Shown here piece by piece: positions 39,153-50,963 of a DNA stretch of 64,000 bases. A model generated the notes under the pieces. The model was not told where the DNA came from. It worked only from the letters and a program-made list of their open reading frames with translations, and did no database searches. Both the position numbers and the translations under genes were made by a program. Positions within the stretch are counted from its first letter, which is position 1, and each line of letters begins with the position of its first letter. The stretch lies in assembly GCA_030268105.1 (NCBI GenBank), contig BSDZ01000080.1:4961501-5025500 (forward strand). The letters are read 5' to 3'. The stretch is from Volvox africanus. Taxonomy: Eukaryota > Chlorophyta > Chlorophyceae > Chlamydomonadales > Volvocaceae.

Positions 39153-39245
39153 ACGTTGACTTCTATGACGATGTTATGATTTGCCCATGGAGGCCCATGG
39201 AGGCTCAAAAATGAAATTATTTTAGATTATTGCTGATTTTCATCA

Positions 39246-39250
39246 TGTAA
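39246..39250 (+). terminator. Putative poly(A) signal of alpha-tubulin
   Basis: TGTAA, 94 bases after the stop codon. Confidence 0.65.
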
Positions 39251-39357
39251 TGTACCTGGTAGTCTGAGCCGAGTCCGATATCCCCTCCGTACCGCATCAC
39301 GTTACATACAAAACCTACAGAACACCAGCTATATAATTTATCTCAGATTTCTTTTCG

Positions 39358-42252
39358 GTGAAAGTATCTACATTAAGTATGTATTCATTCGTTCTCATAA
39401 GAACTGTAATGACGATATGTTCTAAACGAGCAAGCATAATTTATACGCAGAGTCCAGTCTTACTAGGATTATCGAGATGTTTATCAGATAATATAGATAA
39501 CAAGCACACGATACCTCCGGCAGACGAATGGTACTCTCTGCGAGCGAAGAAGGCGCAAAGGAGAAAAACCGCAGCTGTCCATCTTCTCCGGAGCTGCTGT
39601 ACTCATGAGGAACTAATGAAAATACTTCCATGTCAGGTTCGGTGTGCTTAAATCATATGCACTGTGATGTCTTTATCGACTTTACTGTCTCTACTAACTA
39701 CAAATGTACGTCCCCAAAAGCGTTTCTACCTGGAACGTAGTGCTTGCGACTGTGTAAACTGATCATTTGTAATGGTGCCGCCACCGCACGAATTGCACAC
39801 GCTAGGTGAACAAGCTCCGCCCACACACACACCCATTTCATATCTGTAGGGCAGTACCCCTGACCTTGTCGTCCAGGCTGCTCTTCAGGGTCTCCGGGTG
39901 CTGGAGTGGCCGTTGAGTGCCTCCGACCGCCGGCTTCTTTCCGCCCTGCTGGAGCATCTAAGCCAACAATGTGCCATGTGCGTCGGGAGGCAAAATGTAC
40001 GCATCCGATGGTGCAGGCTTACCGTCCGCCAATCATGTAGACGCAACGCAGTATTCTTAGTAGGTGCTCTTTGGGTGGACGGTATGAGGGATTTTGGATT
40101 ACCCACTGTCACAGTCAGTAGGGCTCACGAAAGACGGGGGAAATTAAAAAACGGGAGTTTTGGATCAGTTATGGATGGTCTGTACCTTTCCTTCAGGAAT
40201 ATTGAAGAGTACGGTCTCTCCCACTTGGCTACCTTCATGGGTGTTTGTGCGCGATCGCATTTCGTGCCCGGGGACCTGTTAATACCGTTGCAACACCGGC
40301 TAGAGGCGGAAGTTCGTGAAGATGGCCTCAAGGTGCGGTGCAAAAGCGCGAGTGCGTTTTGTGAGTGGTGAAGGCGGCCAGAGTGTATGTTCTTAAGTCC
40401 ATTATATTCATGTGCACGGTTTGCGATAATTTTAGCCCGGGTGTTCACGATAGCGGTTGCTGGGCGTCCTGGCGATGATGCCTCTATGTGCTTCAGTAGT
40501 TGACCTTACGCGTTTAGCATATGATATTAACCCCTCTTTCTATATGTTATTTCAACTACAGAACGGGGACGTAATGGCTCACCTGGCAGCGCTGCTGACT
40601 GCCCTCTCACGCCTGCGGGCAGGGGACAGGCAGCTTTGGAACGCGGCAGTCGCCGCTGCGGAGGCGGGTGTACGGCACGCTAAGGCGATAGATATTGCAC
40701 AGATGCTTGCAGCGTTTGCCCAGGTTAACATAATAAGCAAGTCTCTGTTTACCCGGGCGATGCATTCGGCAAAGCGCACTCTGAAAACCGCAGCTCCAGA
40801 GGTGAGATAGCCGTCATGGAGTATGGAGATGGGTGATGGGGCCAACGTGCGTAAGGGTAACCACATGAGTCTTGAGGAACGGGTTGGTGGATGTGGGCGA
40901 TCTAAAGGGACCGGGCGTTTATATTGGAGCTTCTCACATGATGCGGTGTGTGCCGTGGTCGGGAGGTCATGGATTGTGATGGGGCATACGGTTTCAGGTG
41001 GTCAGGCAGTGTTTGGCGGAGGGCTTGTGCATAGCTTTAAAGGCAGTACGTTTACTGCTAGGCTACCGTACCGATACATACACTGGCAAGCTGGAGGGGA
41101 AAGCGATACTGTGACAAGCAACCGCACATCCAAACTGGACCAGAGTGAAGGGGCGGTTGCCAAGGGAAGCAGTACACAACGCCGTGCATGAACGCCAGCC
41201 TCCATATCCATGTGCCGGCGCACACTCCGCCTACTCCCTCCCTACCTCAGGACGTGGTCTTGTTAATGCGTTCTTTTGCCTTAGCCAAGTGCACCCCATC
41301 ACCCGACATGCTGGTGCATCTGGGGGAACACTTAACAATGCGCGGTCCCGACTACCATTTGACCACCATGGCGGAGCTGGTTGGGTCGTGCCACAACATG
41401 GGATTGCGAGACAAAAGCTTGTATGGTCTTATGGCGCAAGTCGGAGCCAAGGTAGGAGGGGATGAGGCAGCGTTGTCCGGAACACGAGGTTGGGGAGTTG
41501 CAGCTGTGGAGGCCGAGGCTTCGATTGTGGCCGTGCTGGGGTGATGTGGGATGGCTGTGTCCCATCTGAGGCTGCTTTGCTATCACATTAATTACGGCGA
41601 CACTGTTTGTTGTAAAACGTTCATCTTCGTCAAGTGTTTGGCCTGCAGTGCCATCATCCCTAGCTCAGCACCAGTGCTACTTTTACCTGCAGGCGATGCA
41701 TCGGCATGTTGCCATTCTGGAAGTGCCGGGACTCGGACTGTTGCCGCTCAACAAGTCTGCCGCTGGCATTTGGGATGTGCGGAACAGGCCTTCACAGCCA
41801 GTCACTCCAGAAATGGTGGTCACGCTGGTCCAAGGCGTCTGCTGCGTACTTGAGCCACGGCAGCAGGTCACCCTGCTGCAAGCCGCTGCTACGCTGTTGA
41901 TTCTCATGAAGCGGGCAGCAGTGAGACGAGGTGAAACGGTAGGGACTGGAGAAGGGGAGCATCTGGACGCGATGATAGTGCTGCTTCAAGTGGCGGGGCT
42001 GGAGGAGGAGAAACAGGAACTGGTGCGGCAGGTGTGGAAATGGGTGGGACTTGGGGGCCATGAATGTGTGTACGCCTTATTTAAGGGTTGGGTTCGGGCT
42101 ACGGGGAGCTGGAATGAAGGCGGCCGAGCTTCATGTGTGGTAAAATGCGGTGCCCCGTTTTCTTTGAAAGGTTGGTCTATGAAGTGCTGCGGCTACGGGT
42201 TGTCATCGCCTCCTATACGCACAGCGGGGTATACCGCGCTGCCATTTCTTGA
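39358..42252 (+). CDS. Organelle-targeted helical-repeat protein (OPR/FAST-like)
   Basis: Seven exons fit in phase: 39358-39636, 39850-39977, 40197-40332, 40562-40801, 41251-41451, 41693-42069 and 42171-42252, giving about 480 residues. The N-terminus (MTICSKRASIIYTQSPVL region) is rich in Arg, Ser and hydrophobic residues and poor in acids, like a mitochondrial or plastid presequence. The rest is helix pairs of roughly 35-40 residues, such as IDIAQMLAAFAQVNI, VVLLMRSFALAKC and MAELVGSCHNMGL. This is the pattern of FAST-kinase-like and octotricopeptide-repeat proteins, which are known to bind organelle RNAs. No RAP domain or clear PPPEW motif was seen, so the subfamily is uncertain. The start could be 39358, 39379 or 39409. 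The last intron (GTACGC to GAAAG) is the least certain. It begins only about 100 bases after the alpha-tubulin poly(A) signal. Confidence 0.6.
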
Positions 42253-44150
42253 CTCCTTGATGTACCTTGGGATCACCAGTTGGGGTCCCATTCGAGCATG
42301 GCCCTGGAGATTGCATTTGAGAGCGAAAGGTGTGGTCCATGCACCTATCCTGCAGTATCATCATAGTCTTGAATATATCGTGTTCAACAATCATGGCCAC
42401 GCCCTGCTGCGCTTCATTTTGCCCGGTCGCAGACATCAGTCTTCGGAGCTAGGTTTCAGGAAGACAGTGCGTTGGATCCTCCGACTTGATGATGCGCCAC
42501 ACACCCTGCAGCTGACAGTTTGCTGCAACCGCAGGAACTGCTTCAGTGTCATAATTAGATGGGCGAACCAGTGCCGCACCAGTCAACTTAGGGCCGACGA
42601 TTTTTGGAGGTGGTATTTCTAATCCAGTCTTCATGTATATTCCTGTTGCCCCGAAGGCCATAGATGAGCAAGAATGTCAGGAGAGAAACAATGCGGACAG
42701 AAATCAAAAGTTCCGGCACAAGTTGCGAGCAGAAATCAAAAGCGGGCTGGGGGAGCTGTCCCGCAGCACAGTGGGGTTCGGGGCTGGAAGGTGGGGGTTG
42801 GAGAGGGGAATCAGCGCAGGTGCGGGAGTATACATCATGGCCTTGGTATGCTGGGCCTACGTAATTGTTACCGCGTGTTGACAATGTCAGTAGGAGTTGA
42901 AGAGAGAACAGGTGAACGTGCCGAATTATGTAGTTATGTAAAAATAACAATATCGATGAAATAGACTATACTTGGCGACAGTCGCCTAGAGTGTCGTGAC
43001 TTTGTGTATGTGGGAGCCTCTTAGAAGTGGCAAGGTAGCATTGGGGTCCTAGTAAGCATCTAGCCCCGAGGTGCCATATCCAACGCATCAGCTTTCATAG
43101 CGCGATGCATTTCCGAGGAATTAGCACTTGGGCCGCCATTTACTTCGCTGTCCCTTTAACTCGTTCGCAATGGCTTGAACGTTACATTTGTACGTGCAGC
43201 CTAAGCATCTTATGGCCTAGGCCAGGTAAAGATTTCGGACTGTCAACTTGCTGTGTAACCCAACCCGTGCGCTGTTAAAACACAGGGCTCTGCAGGGACA
43301 CTTCGCAGGTAGGATTTGCAGTTGCCTGCGAGTTCAAGCAATGATATCAGTATTTGATTTTGGATATTGGGAAACCTGCAAGTATCGACGCCATGACCTC
43401 ACCCCTCTACCGGGTGGCGGGGCCCCCCGAGTAAGGGGTGTCCACGTTTGCTTAAAGCATGGCAGCACATACGCCATCCGTGCCAACCCTAATTCTTTAA
43501 TGCCCATTCCACAGGCGCGTTGGTTCCGCGTGAGAGAAAAAGGCATGATTACACAGATATCCTGTCACACGAGCCATCACACGGGGGCTCCTGCCTACAG
43601 GCTGGCTTCCTCGGCCGTAGCCCGCCGCAGAAGTCTCACACTTCAGATAGCATAACAGCCTAAGGATTCCACCGCATTTTGGAACACGCTTAGCCATGTG
43701 AGTGCACATAACCTATGTAAACCGCTTAAATGCACCTTCTCCGCCCAAATAACCAGGTTTTGCATAACAACGCGTCCATGGAGTAGGCATAAGGGGCATT
43801 AATAATGTTTATAATGTGTGTAAGCGATGTGCGTAGAAACACGGAACACCAATGCGATGACAACTTATTTTTAACTCCACATTATCTTGCCACTTAGAGC
43901 ACGGTCGAAGGTTTCTTTCAAATTGACTTTTACCCCAGCAGATTTGCGGAAAGCGCGCGCTTTCGGCTTGTTTTTTGAGGGTGTACGGCCTCCAGGAGGG
44001 TGACATGGCTTGAAAGTCCGCGGGGAACAGTATTCATGTACTTCGCCTGGAGTGGTGTAGCACTGAGAACCTTGCAAGGTTTTAGTCGCTCCGGCCGCTT
44101 TCAATCTTACTAGCGCCGCAGTCCATACAGTAGATCTCGTTCCGCCACCA
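42253..44150. other. 3' untranslated region and Ran promoter region
   Basis: The first part, to the TGTAA at 42937, is probably the long 3' untranslated region of the helical-repeat gene. The remainder to 44150 must hold the Ran promoter and leader. Short open frames on both strands show no recognisable domain. Confidence 0.45.
42937..42941 (+). terminator. Putative poly(A) signal of the helical-repeat gene
   Basis: TGTAA about 685 bases after the stop codon. Confidence 0.45.
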
Positions 44151-45177
44151 ATGGCCTTGCCCGGACAACAAACCCCGGAGGGCGTTCCCTCCTTTAAACT
44201 CGTGCTAGTTGGTGATGGTGGCACTGGCAAGACGACCTTCGTGAAGCGTCACGTTACCGGCGAGTTCGAGAAGAAATATGAGCCTACCATTGGCGTGGAG
44301 GTCCGGCCTCTGGACTTTTCCACCAACCGTGGCAAGATTCGCTTTTACTGCTGGGATACGGCCGGCCAAGAGAAGTTTGGAGGCCTTCGCGACGGGTATT
44401 ATATCCACGGGCAGTGCGCCATTATTATGTTCGACGTCACCTCGCGCTTGACTTACAAGAATGTGCCCACGTGGCATCGCGATCTCTGCCGTGTTTGTGA
44501 GAATATTCCAATTGTTCTCTGCGGAAACAAGGTAAGCTACTTACGCTTAACTTAGTGCAAAGTCCAGGCCTCACTGCCGCCATTACGGCGGTAACTTGGC
44601 GCGCAGGTAGACGTCAAGAACCGACAGGTGAAGCCAAAACAGGTGACGTTTCACAGGAAGAAGAACTTGCAGTACTACGAGATCTCGGCAAAGTCCAACT
44701 ACAACTACGAGAAGCCCTTCCTCTACTTGGCGCGCAAACTTACCGGCGACCCCCACCTGACCTTTGTGGAGGAGGTTGCCCTCCCTCCACCAGAGGTGAA
44801 CATCGATCTTGCAGAGCAGCAGCGGAACGAAGCGGAGCTGGAGGCGGCGGCCCAAGCGCCATTGCCAGCAGACGACGATGACGAGGTGGGGCTGTGGGTT
44901 TCGTGCCGGTTTTCATCCATAACTCGTTGAACAGCTTGGGATTGTGATAGTCACTTATTACTTGATATTCCCCCCGTACATTAAAATTTTCCACCATGTG
45001 TTGATCACAATGGGTGTTGTTGAATCGCTCTCAGCTTGGATGCAAGCCGTGTTCGCAGGGTTGTGCATGTCATTTCCAGACGGCTGAATAAGGTTCGGTG
45101 TTCACGTCATGAATGCCGCTTAACCACATCCCCTCCCTATACCTTGACCCCCCTCCCGAACGCAGTTGCTTGAGTAG
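44151..45177 (+). CDS. Ran small GTPase
   Basis: Three exons: 44151-44531, 44607-44885 and 45166-45177, giving 223 residues. Ran sets the direction of nuclear import and export and guides spindle assembly. The G motifs are GDGGTGKT (21-28), the effector region [27 protein letters not shown] (switch II), NKVD formed across intron 1, and ISAK. The tail is acidic (ADDDDE) as in all Ran proteins, with no C-terminal Cys for prenylation. The terminal exon is inferred: a pyrimidine-rich tract ends in ACGCAG at 45165 and is followed by three codons (LLE) and TAG. This restores a normal Ran length. Reading through the donor at 44886 would instead add an atypical VGLWVSCRF tail. Later acceptors give basic tails and are less likely. 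The gene converges with the C5orf34-like gene. Confidence 0.93.
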
Positions 45178-45934
45178 GTTTGGATGCAGATTGCTTGGCC
45201 CGTGGACATTTACTACATGTGCGCAGGCTGTGACGCAGGAGATAGCAGTGCTACGTAAGCGTCATCGCGTTGCCGATGTTTTCTAGAGTGCAGGCTGTTC
45301 AATCAGCACTAACGAATGATGGTCGTGAGAGGGTTTACCTGGAATGCGAAGGGAACATGTTGGGCACACAGTAGCTGCTTGCGTTCAACGAATAGGGTCT
45401 ATCGCGCTGCGGAATCCGTCAGGATGGGGGCCTGGGACGAAGTGTGGGGCCGGAGGACTTAGAGATCGTAGATCCAGTATGGGCGGCACATGTGCACGAG
45501 GTTATGGACCTGTACATGGATGGGTTTATAGCTTCGCAACTGTTGGGCATGCAATGTGCTCTTGCATCTCGTCACATGGCGTGAATGCTTGTTGCATCAC
45601 GTCAAGGGAGTGTAGCTAGCGCCGAATGCTGCAGCTGTACTATTTACCTTGGCATTTGCCACAGTTTAAGTTGATTGGCTTGGTGGTGACGTACACGAGT
45701 GTTTCTCCCACCTCTGTTCACGGTATGGACGTGTCCTTCAGTGCTGTCTGATGCGGCCACGATAATTATCAAGATGCTGGGAACTGTCTGTGGATGAGAA
45801 CTGCCAAGCAACATAACGCAATTTTACATGTAAACCTTTAGAACAAGATGCTCCTCGAAAACGCGTCATTCCAGGGAGAGCACAATTGTGCTAAAAGTAC
45901 TGACCTGTTCATATATATAAGTACGTTTCATGCA
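45178..45934. other. Convergent 3' untranslated region of Ran and the C5orf34-like gene
   Basis: No gene is seen. The stretch ends at the stop of the minus-strand gene and contains the palindromic double poly(A) signal at 45823-45834, which would end both transcripts at nearly the same place. Confidence 0.6.
45823..45834. terminator. Palindromic bidirectional poly(A) signal
   Basis: TTTACATGTAAA is a perfect 12-base palindrome that reads TGTAA on both strands (45829-45833 on +, 45824-45828 on -). It lies about 650 bases past the Ran stop and about 100 bases past the stop of the facing gene, so it could serve both. Confidence 0.6.
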
Positions 45935-47862
45935 TCATAAGCGCTGCAATAAGCGTGCATTCGAATTTAACAGCTTACTAATTGTAGTGTGGAATTCTTC
46001 CATGTTCTCAAATGGCATGGGTACCTGCAACTCGGGTAGCAATGGCACGCTGACCTGGGGTACTGTATTGTTCGCCAAATACTCGCACACATGCGCCATT
46101 CGTTGTGAATTCACCAATTCCGCATGCACACGCCCCTGCAGGCGTTGTTTATCTACCCGTTCCTGAGGAGTCAGGAACGCCCAATGGGCAAACTCCAGCG
46201 CTGCGTCAATGTACTTCTCAACCCCAACAGGATTGCTCACAGCGACCACCACTGCCTTGCCGTCCGGCAGCACGACTTTACAGTGAGACTGTGACGACGA
46301 CATATGTAGAATGGTCCGATCGTCAAAGCATACACGCACTCGCCCATCCTCGTAAGCGGTGAACTGACCATGGCCTGGAACGCTGCTCTGCTCTACAACA
46401 GTTGAGGACCATACGGCGAACAAATCATCAGTCGCCATGCACATAATTTCAGGCGCTGCACCAGCTGCCGAGCTGTCCATACGCGTCGTTGGCGCCCTAG
46501 CTCTGATGACCGCTCTTATGGTCGTGTTGTGTGACCTGCAGGTGCAATGCAGGAAGGAGGCTTATTACATCTCCACCTGCTAGTTGGTGACATGCATGTC
46601 AGCGGCTCTTTGGTGAAAAGCTGGGCCGTGGTCCTCAGTTGCTAACAATTATCAGCTAATTATTTGAACGCGCACCTGACTTTCAGCGCGTGCACAGCCA
46701 GAGCTGCGAGAGGGTAGCGGTATGTATGGTCCCGGCTCCACACCGTTTCAGGAACGCTGTTGGCAGCGTACATCTGACCCGTGCTCTCTGCGTCCTTGAA
46801 GTGCTCCAAGAATCTGCCTCCACGTGTAGACACCATGCACGACTCGTCGGCATGTACCCACACCTCGACCTCACCCTCAGACAGGAACTGATAGGTTGCG
46901 TCAGGCGTCCACTCAAACATAAGCACGTCTTCAGGTGGGAGCAGCGACAGCGACGGCTCGCCCCACCAACCATCTGTCCGCAACTGCTCCACGAGAGAGC
47001 TGCGAAAGCAATCATCTGCACGAGGAAGCACCGTCCTGCGTTCCGCGGGTGCAGCAGCACTGCCTAAACCCCCTGTCGTACTGCCGGAATCGTGAAAATT
47101 CCCATCCTTCGACTGGTCACCAGCTTGTAGGCCAGACAGCATAGCCGGATTCAGGCTTAAAGCAGTGAAGCGGGCAAGCTGGCTAAGAGCCACACGTGAG
47201 GACTCGACGTTATGCCCTAGCTCTGTGGCAACTAGTAACGCGGCCCGAACTGCCGGCTGCCACCGCGAAGGGGGACTTGCCATGCTAAAGACCTGGGTCT
47301 GCCATACATAATCATACTGCGCTTCCTGAGGCCGCTCCCCTACCAGAAGCGGGTAACAAACTGCGAAACGCCGGTGATGGCTGTGCAGGACTACTTGTGC
47401 CACGCCGTCTTCGCTACTGAGAGCAACCTTTCCATCCGGCTGTAGTTGAGCCAGTCCCTCCGTGATTGCGTACGACGGAGTCGGCCACGTAGCGTCACGG
47501 ATGACGTACCCGAGGGCGAAGCTAGACCGCAAGGCGCATGCTAGAGGCTTGCAGAAGTATGGTATCTCCACGTGCATATTGCGAAATTCGAGGACCGCGG
47601 CTAACAGGGGACCATGACGCGTCAGCGCGTATTCGCTAACCTGACGCACAGAACGTCCGTCTGGTGTTGTAATCGAAAAGGCGCTGCCGGTACTATTCGT
47701 TACGATAATTGTATTGTCTGAGAAGTTTGCCTTTGCCCGTGCATCCTCCAAAAGGCATATCCGACAGAGTTCAGGAAGTTTAAGCGAGGACATTTTAGGG
47801 ACAGAGCCACAGGTAGACACCTGTGGCATAGACTCGCATGCGATACTAGGTCGTTGATGCAT
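45935..47862 (-). CDS. C5orf34-like protein
   Basis: Two exons: 46676-47862 and 45935-46535, with one phase-matched intron, giving 595 residues. The N-terminal part contains NSTGSAFSITTPDGRSVRQVSEYALTR-type sequence with LLAAVLEFRNMHVEIPYF. The C-terminal part contains FTAYEDGRVRVCFDDRTIL and HCKVVLPDGK. The pattern of a short beta domain at each end (a TPDG or DGR strand pair followed by an amphipathic helix) matches animal C5orf34 and its two domains of unknown function (DUF4520/DUF4524). C5orf34-type domains look distantly polo-box-like, but that link is inference. No catalytic motif is present. The first Met is used; the next in frame (MPQVSTCGS, MSSLKLPEL) are alternatives. It shares a 386-base divergent upstream region with the UBX gene. 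Confidence 0.7.
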
Positions 47863-48248
47863 TTTGTCATCAGCTCATGTGGGTCTTTTCCCGTTTTCCC
47901 GTAATAACGCCTTTTGAATGATTTTGGAACCAGCAAGATCTATTATGTCATTTGCACCATTTCGTATGTAAATTGCGTAACTTCATCGTTATGCAATATT
48001 TTGATTACAAGTTAGGACTCTGTAAGCTTTAGAACGACAAGTTCCGCGTAGTTCTTCCGCAACCTAGTAATTGACCTCACGTACAGCAAACATTACCTGT
48101 TTATGAATTTTGTATTTAAGGTTCTGGGTTAATTTTACACAAGATCACACTCAGCGACTAGCTATTTATTTCAATTCATTCAGGAGCAAAGGAGTGCTAA
48201 GCAAACTGATCCAAACGATATAATTCTCTCCATTCCAAATAGTCAGTT
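47863..48248. promoter_or_regulatory. Divergent promoter region, C5orf34-like and UBX genes
   Basis: Only 386 AT-rich bases separate the two start codons, so the genes share a bidirectional upstream region. No specific box was identified. Confidence 0.5.
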
Positions 48249-50963
48249 ATGGCTGACAACGGCGGAGACGTGGTTGCAAACTTTATGGCCATAACGGGGG
48301 CCGACGATGCAGTTGCAATCCAAATGCTTGAAGCAGTAAATTTTAATCTCGAAGAAGCAGTTCAACTTTTCTTTGCATCCGAAGGGAACGCGGGTGTCGA
48401 TCACGGCCCAGGCCCTGCCGCAGGCGGAAGCGCCTCTGCAGGGCCTCGCGGCGGAGCTGGCGGAGTTGGCCAGCGGAGCCCAGCAGCCCCAGGCCATGGC
48501 AACATTGATGAAGGTGTAAGGGCTCCTCTTCCAACAAAAATTGAGCGTCTGTACGGCGACGATTTTGACCCACGGCCCATGTACTCGTTTCATGGCCTCA
48601 GCGGGCGCCAGCAGCAGCAAGTCCATGTAGATGTTTTCCGGGACTTCCGCGCTGAAAGTGCCGCTGCAGCCACGGCAGCTCTGGCTGCAGGCGCCACCAG
48701 TTCGTCACCGGCCGCAGCGCCTGGCACACAGGGCTTGTCGGGGCTATTCAAGCTCCCAGCTGACCTAGTGTTCAGCGGGAATGCGGAGATGGCAATGGGG
48801 GAGGCGGCCGCCAATGGCAAGTGGCTGCTGTTGAACGTGCAGTCAGCCACCGAGTTTGCGAGCCACATGCTTAACCGAGATACCTGGTCGCACGAAGCGC
48901 TGAAAGAGCTGCTCAAGGGCACATTCGTATTCTACCAGGTATGGACTTGGGGCCTCAGGATGGGTTTTGGAAACAATGATGTGCGGTCGGCACTGTTCTG
49001 GCTGCATGGTTGGATAACGTGCGGTGAAGATGGGTGGATTGGGTGCGTGAGGCGACACGTGGCAGACCGAAAAGCTTTAGGTAGACCATTTTTAGTAGGA
49101 ACGAATGATGATGGGCCCGGAAAGGGGGTCAGGATAGTGGTGATACTGCTTATCGTGAAGCACTCGTCGCCTTTAGCCTGGTCCGTTACTCCAATCCGCA
49201 TCAGGCGCCTTTTTCCACCGCCTCTCTGCATTCCTTTCCCCACATAACCAGACGCACGAGAACAGCCCAGACGGCCGAGCGCTTATCAAGGCCTACAAGC
49301 TGGACGCGATGTCGGGAGCCTCCGGTCCCTGTCCTGCCATTTTGGTGTTGGACCCGCTGACAGGAGCGAAGATGTGGCATCGTACAGGGTTCATTGATGC
49401 TGAGAAGCTGATGGAGGAGCTGGTGCCGTTCATGGACCACGGGCCTCTTGACTCCGGTATGTGTAGTTCATTGCAAGTTCATCGGGGACAAGGGTAGGGG
49501 ATCGAGGGCCATGGATATTAGCGATGGTCCCCTTACAGCTTTCCTTGAGCCATCGAACTGAGTATCCCTTATATACAGGTCCTTATGCTTGCCGTTTGCA
49601 CCACATACTGCTCCTACCATTGCGTGGACAACCTTGGGCTGCCTCGTTCCCACCGACGCCACCCGGTTCTTCATCGCCTCTCCTTCCAGGCGCGGCCAAT
49701 CTGGCTCAGTCTAACCTCATGCGCAAGGCCACTGCTGCGAAGGAAGTTGCACACGGTTCCACTTTAGGCTCCGCCGGCTTGGGGGCTGGCGCAATGACCG
49801 AGGATGAGGAGCTGGCTTTGGCCATCGCCATGTCGATGGAAGGCGGCGAGAATGCGGGTGGATCTGGCCCCAGAGCCGCCGCCGACGAGGTGGAAGCAGC
49901 CATGGACGAGCTGGATGACCTAGACGAGGCGGCCATTTGGGCGCACATCCAGGCGGCAGAGAGGGCAGCAGCAGCGGGTACGGAAGCCGGAGCGCCGGTG
50001 GAGACTAAATCTCCGGAAGAGGTAAGCCACCTTGATGACCAGTCTGGAGCCAACAGCGACCAAAGTAGCCCTTCCCTAATTCAGCTGCTGTCAGCCATTC
50101 CCACAAGCATTATCGCGCTGGCCAAGTCCGATGGCAATGGCCGCTTCTACGCTCCGCTGTCGTGTAGAACATTGTGGACATGCCGACTGCCCAACTGTCT
50201 CAGCGGGTGGAATCGACGTTGGAACCACTAAAGCCGGCAAGTCTGGATTTGAAAACCGATATTTCTTCTTCTGCACAGGTCGCATCCCAGGCCCTGGCCC
50301 GTGTACCTGCCGAGCCGTCTGAGGGCGACCCGGAGGCAGTCCGGGTGGCGCTTCGCATGCCGGACGGCACCCGTGTCACTCGTCGCTTTCGCCGTGTCGA
50401 CCCCGTTCAAGTGCTGTTTGATTTCGGCTTGGCGCATGTCCCTGAAGCAGCGGCGGGGCGCAGGTGCGGGATGCCGTGTGTGCCCCATCCCCGTATGGAT
50501 GGATCAGGACTCTGGGGAGCTCGGAATGTTTACGTTGTGTGCGGGCTCGCGCCTATGTGAAACACATTAAGGTTCATACTTGACCCACTGAGGTCAATGT
50601 GGCAGCCTTGATGGCTGTGTGGCTGCTTTTTCGTCGGTCATTGTGGCAGCCTTTGCGTTTCGGCGCGCAGACTGCGCTACAAGGCCTGTGTGACTTTTTA
50701 TAGCCTGCTTTCCGTCCTCGCCTGTCTGATCTGCTTACTCAGGAAACCACCGACCGTACCCCACCGCATCTGCTGTTATTTCCATTCGTTCCTCGCATTT
50801 AATCCATCTGACATCTGACTTCGCGAGATTCGTCCCTCGCTGTCCCTGTAGCCTGGTCATCTCCCACGCCGCACCCGGAGGTCAGGTACTGACGGATCCC
50901 GAGCAGTCTCTGGACGCTGCGGGGGTGGCGGGAGCCATGCTGGCCATCAAGCTGGCGGATTGA
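48249..50963 (+). CDS. UBXN7-like UBA-UAS-UIM-UBX protein (p97 adaptor)
   Basis: Five exons fit in phase: 48249-48938, 49252-49456, 49690-50021, 50279-50463 and 50852-50963, giving 507 residues. Domains in order: a UBA at about 1-45 (VVANFMAITGADDAVAIQMLE, FNLEEAVQLFF); a thioredoxin-like UAS at about 165-300 (KWLLLNVQSATEFASHMLNRDTW, AILVLDPLTG, FIDAEKL); a ubiquitin-interacting motif EDEELALAIAMSME near 335-350; and a UBX domain at about 420-507 (VRVALRMPDGTRVTRRFRRVDPVQVLFDF, ending LAIKLAD). This order is that of UBXN7/UBXD7, which is known to bring ubiquitylated substrates to the p97/CDC48 ATPase and to contact cullin ligases. The first UBX strand and the FPR-type turn are only weakly conserved. 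Intron 4 ends in TAG. A TGTAA lies at 51032. Confidence 0.9.

Noticed and set aside
42588..42950. Minus-strand frame with hydrophobic segments
   Set aside because: No start context, no family pattern and no splice partner. It overlaps the probable 3' untranslated region of the helical-repeat gene.
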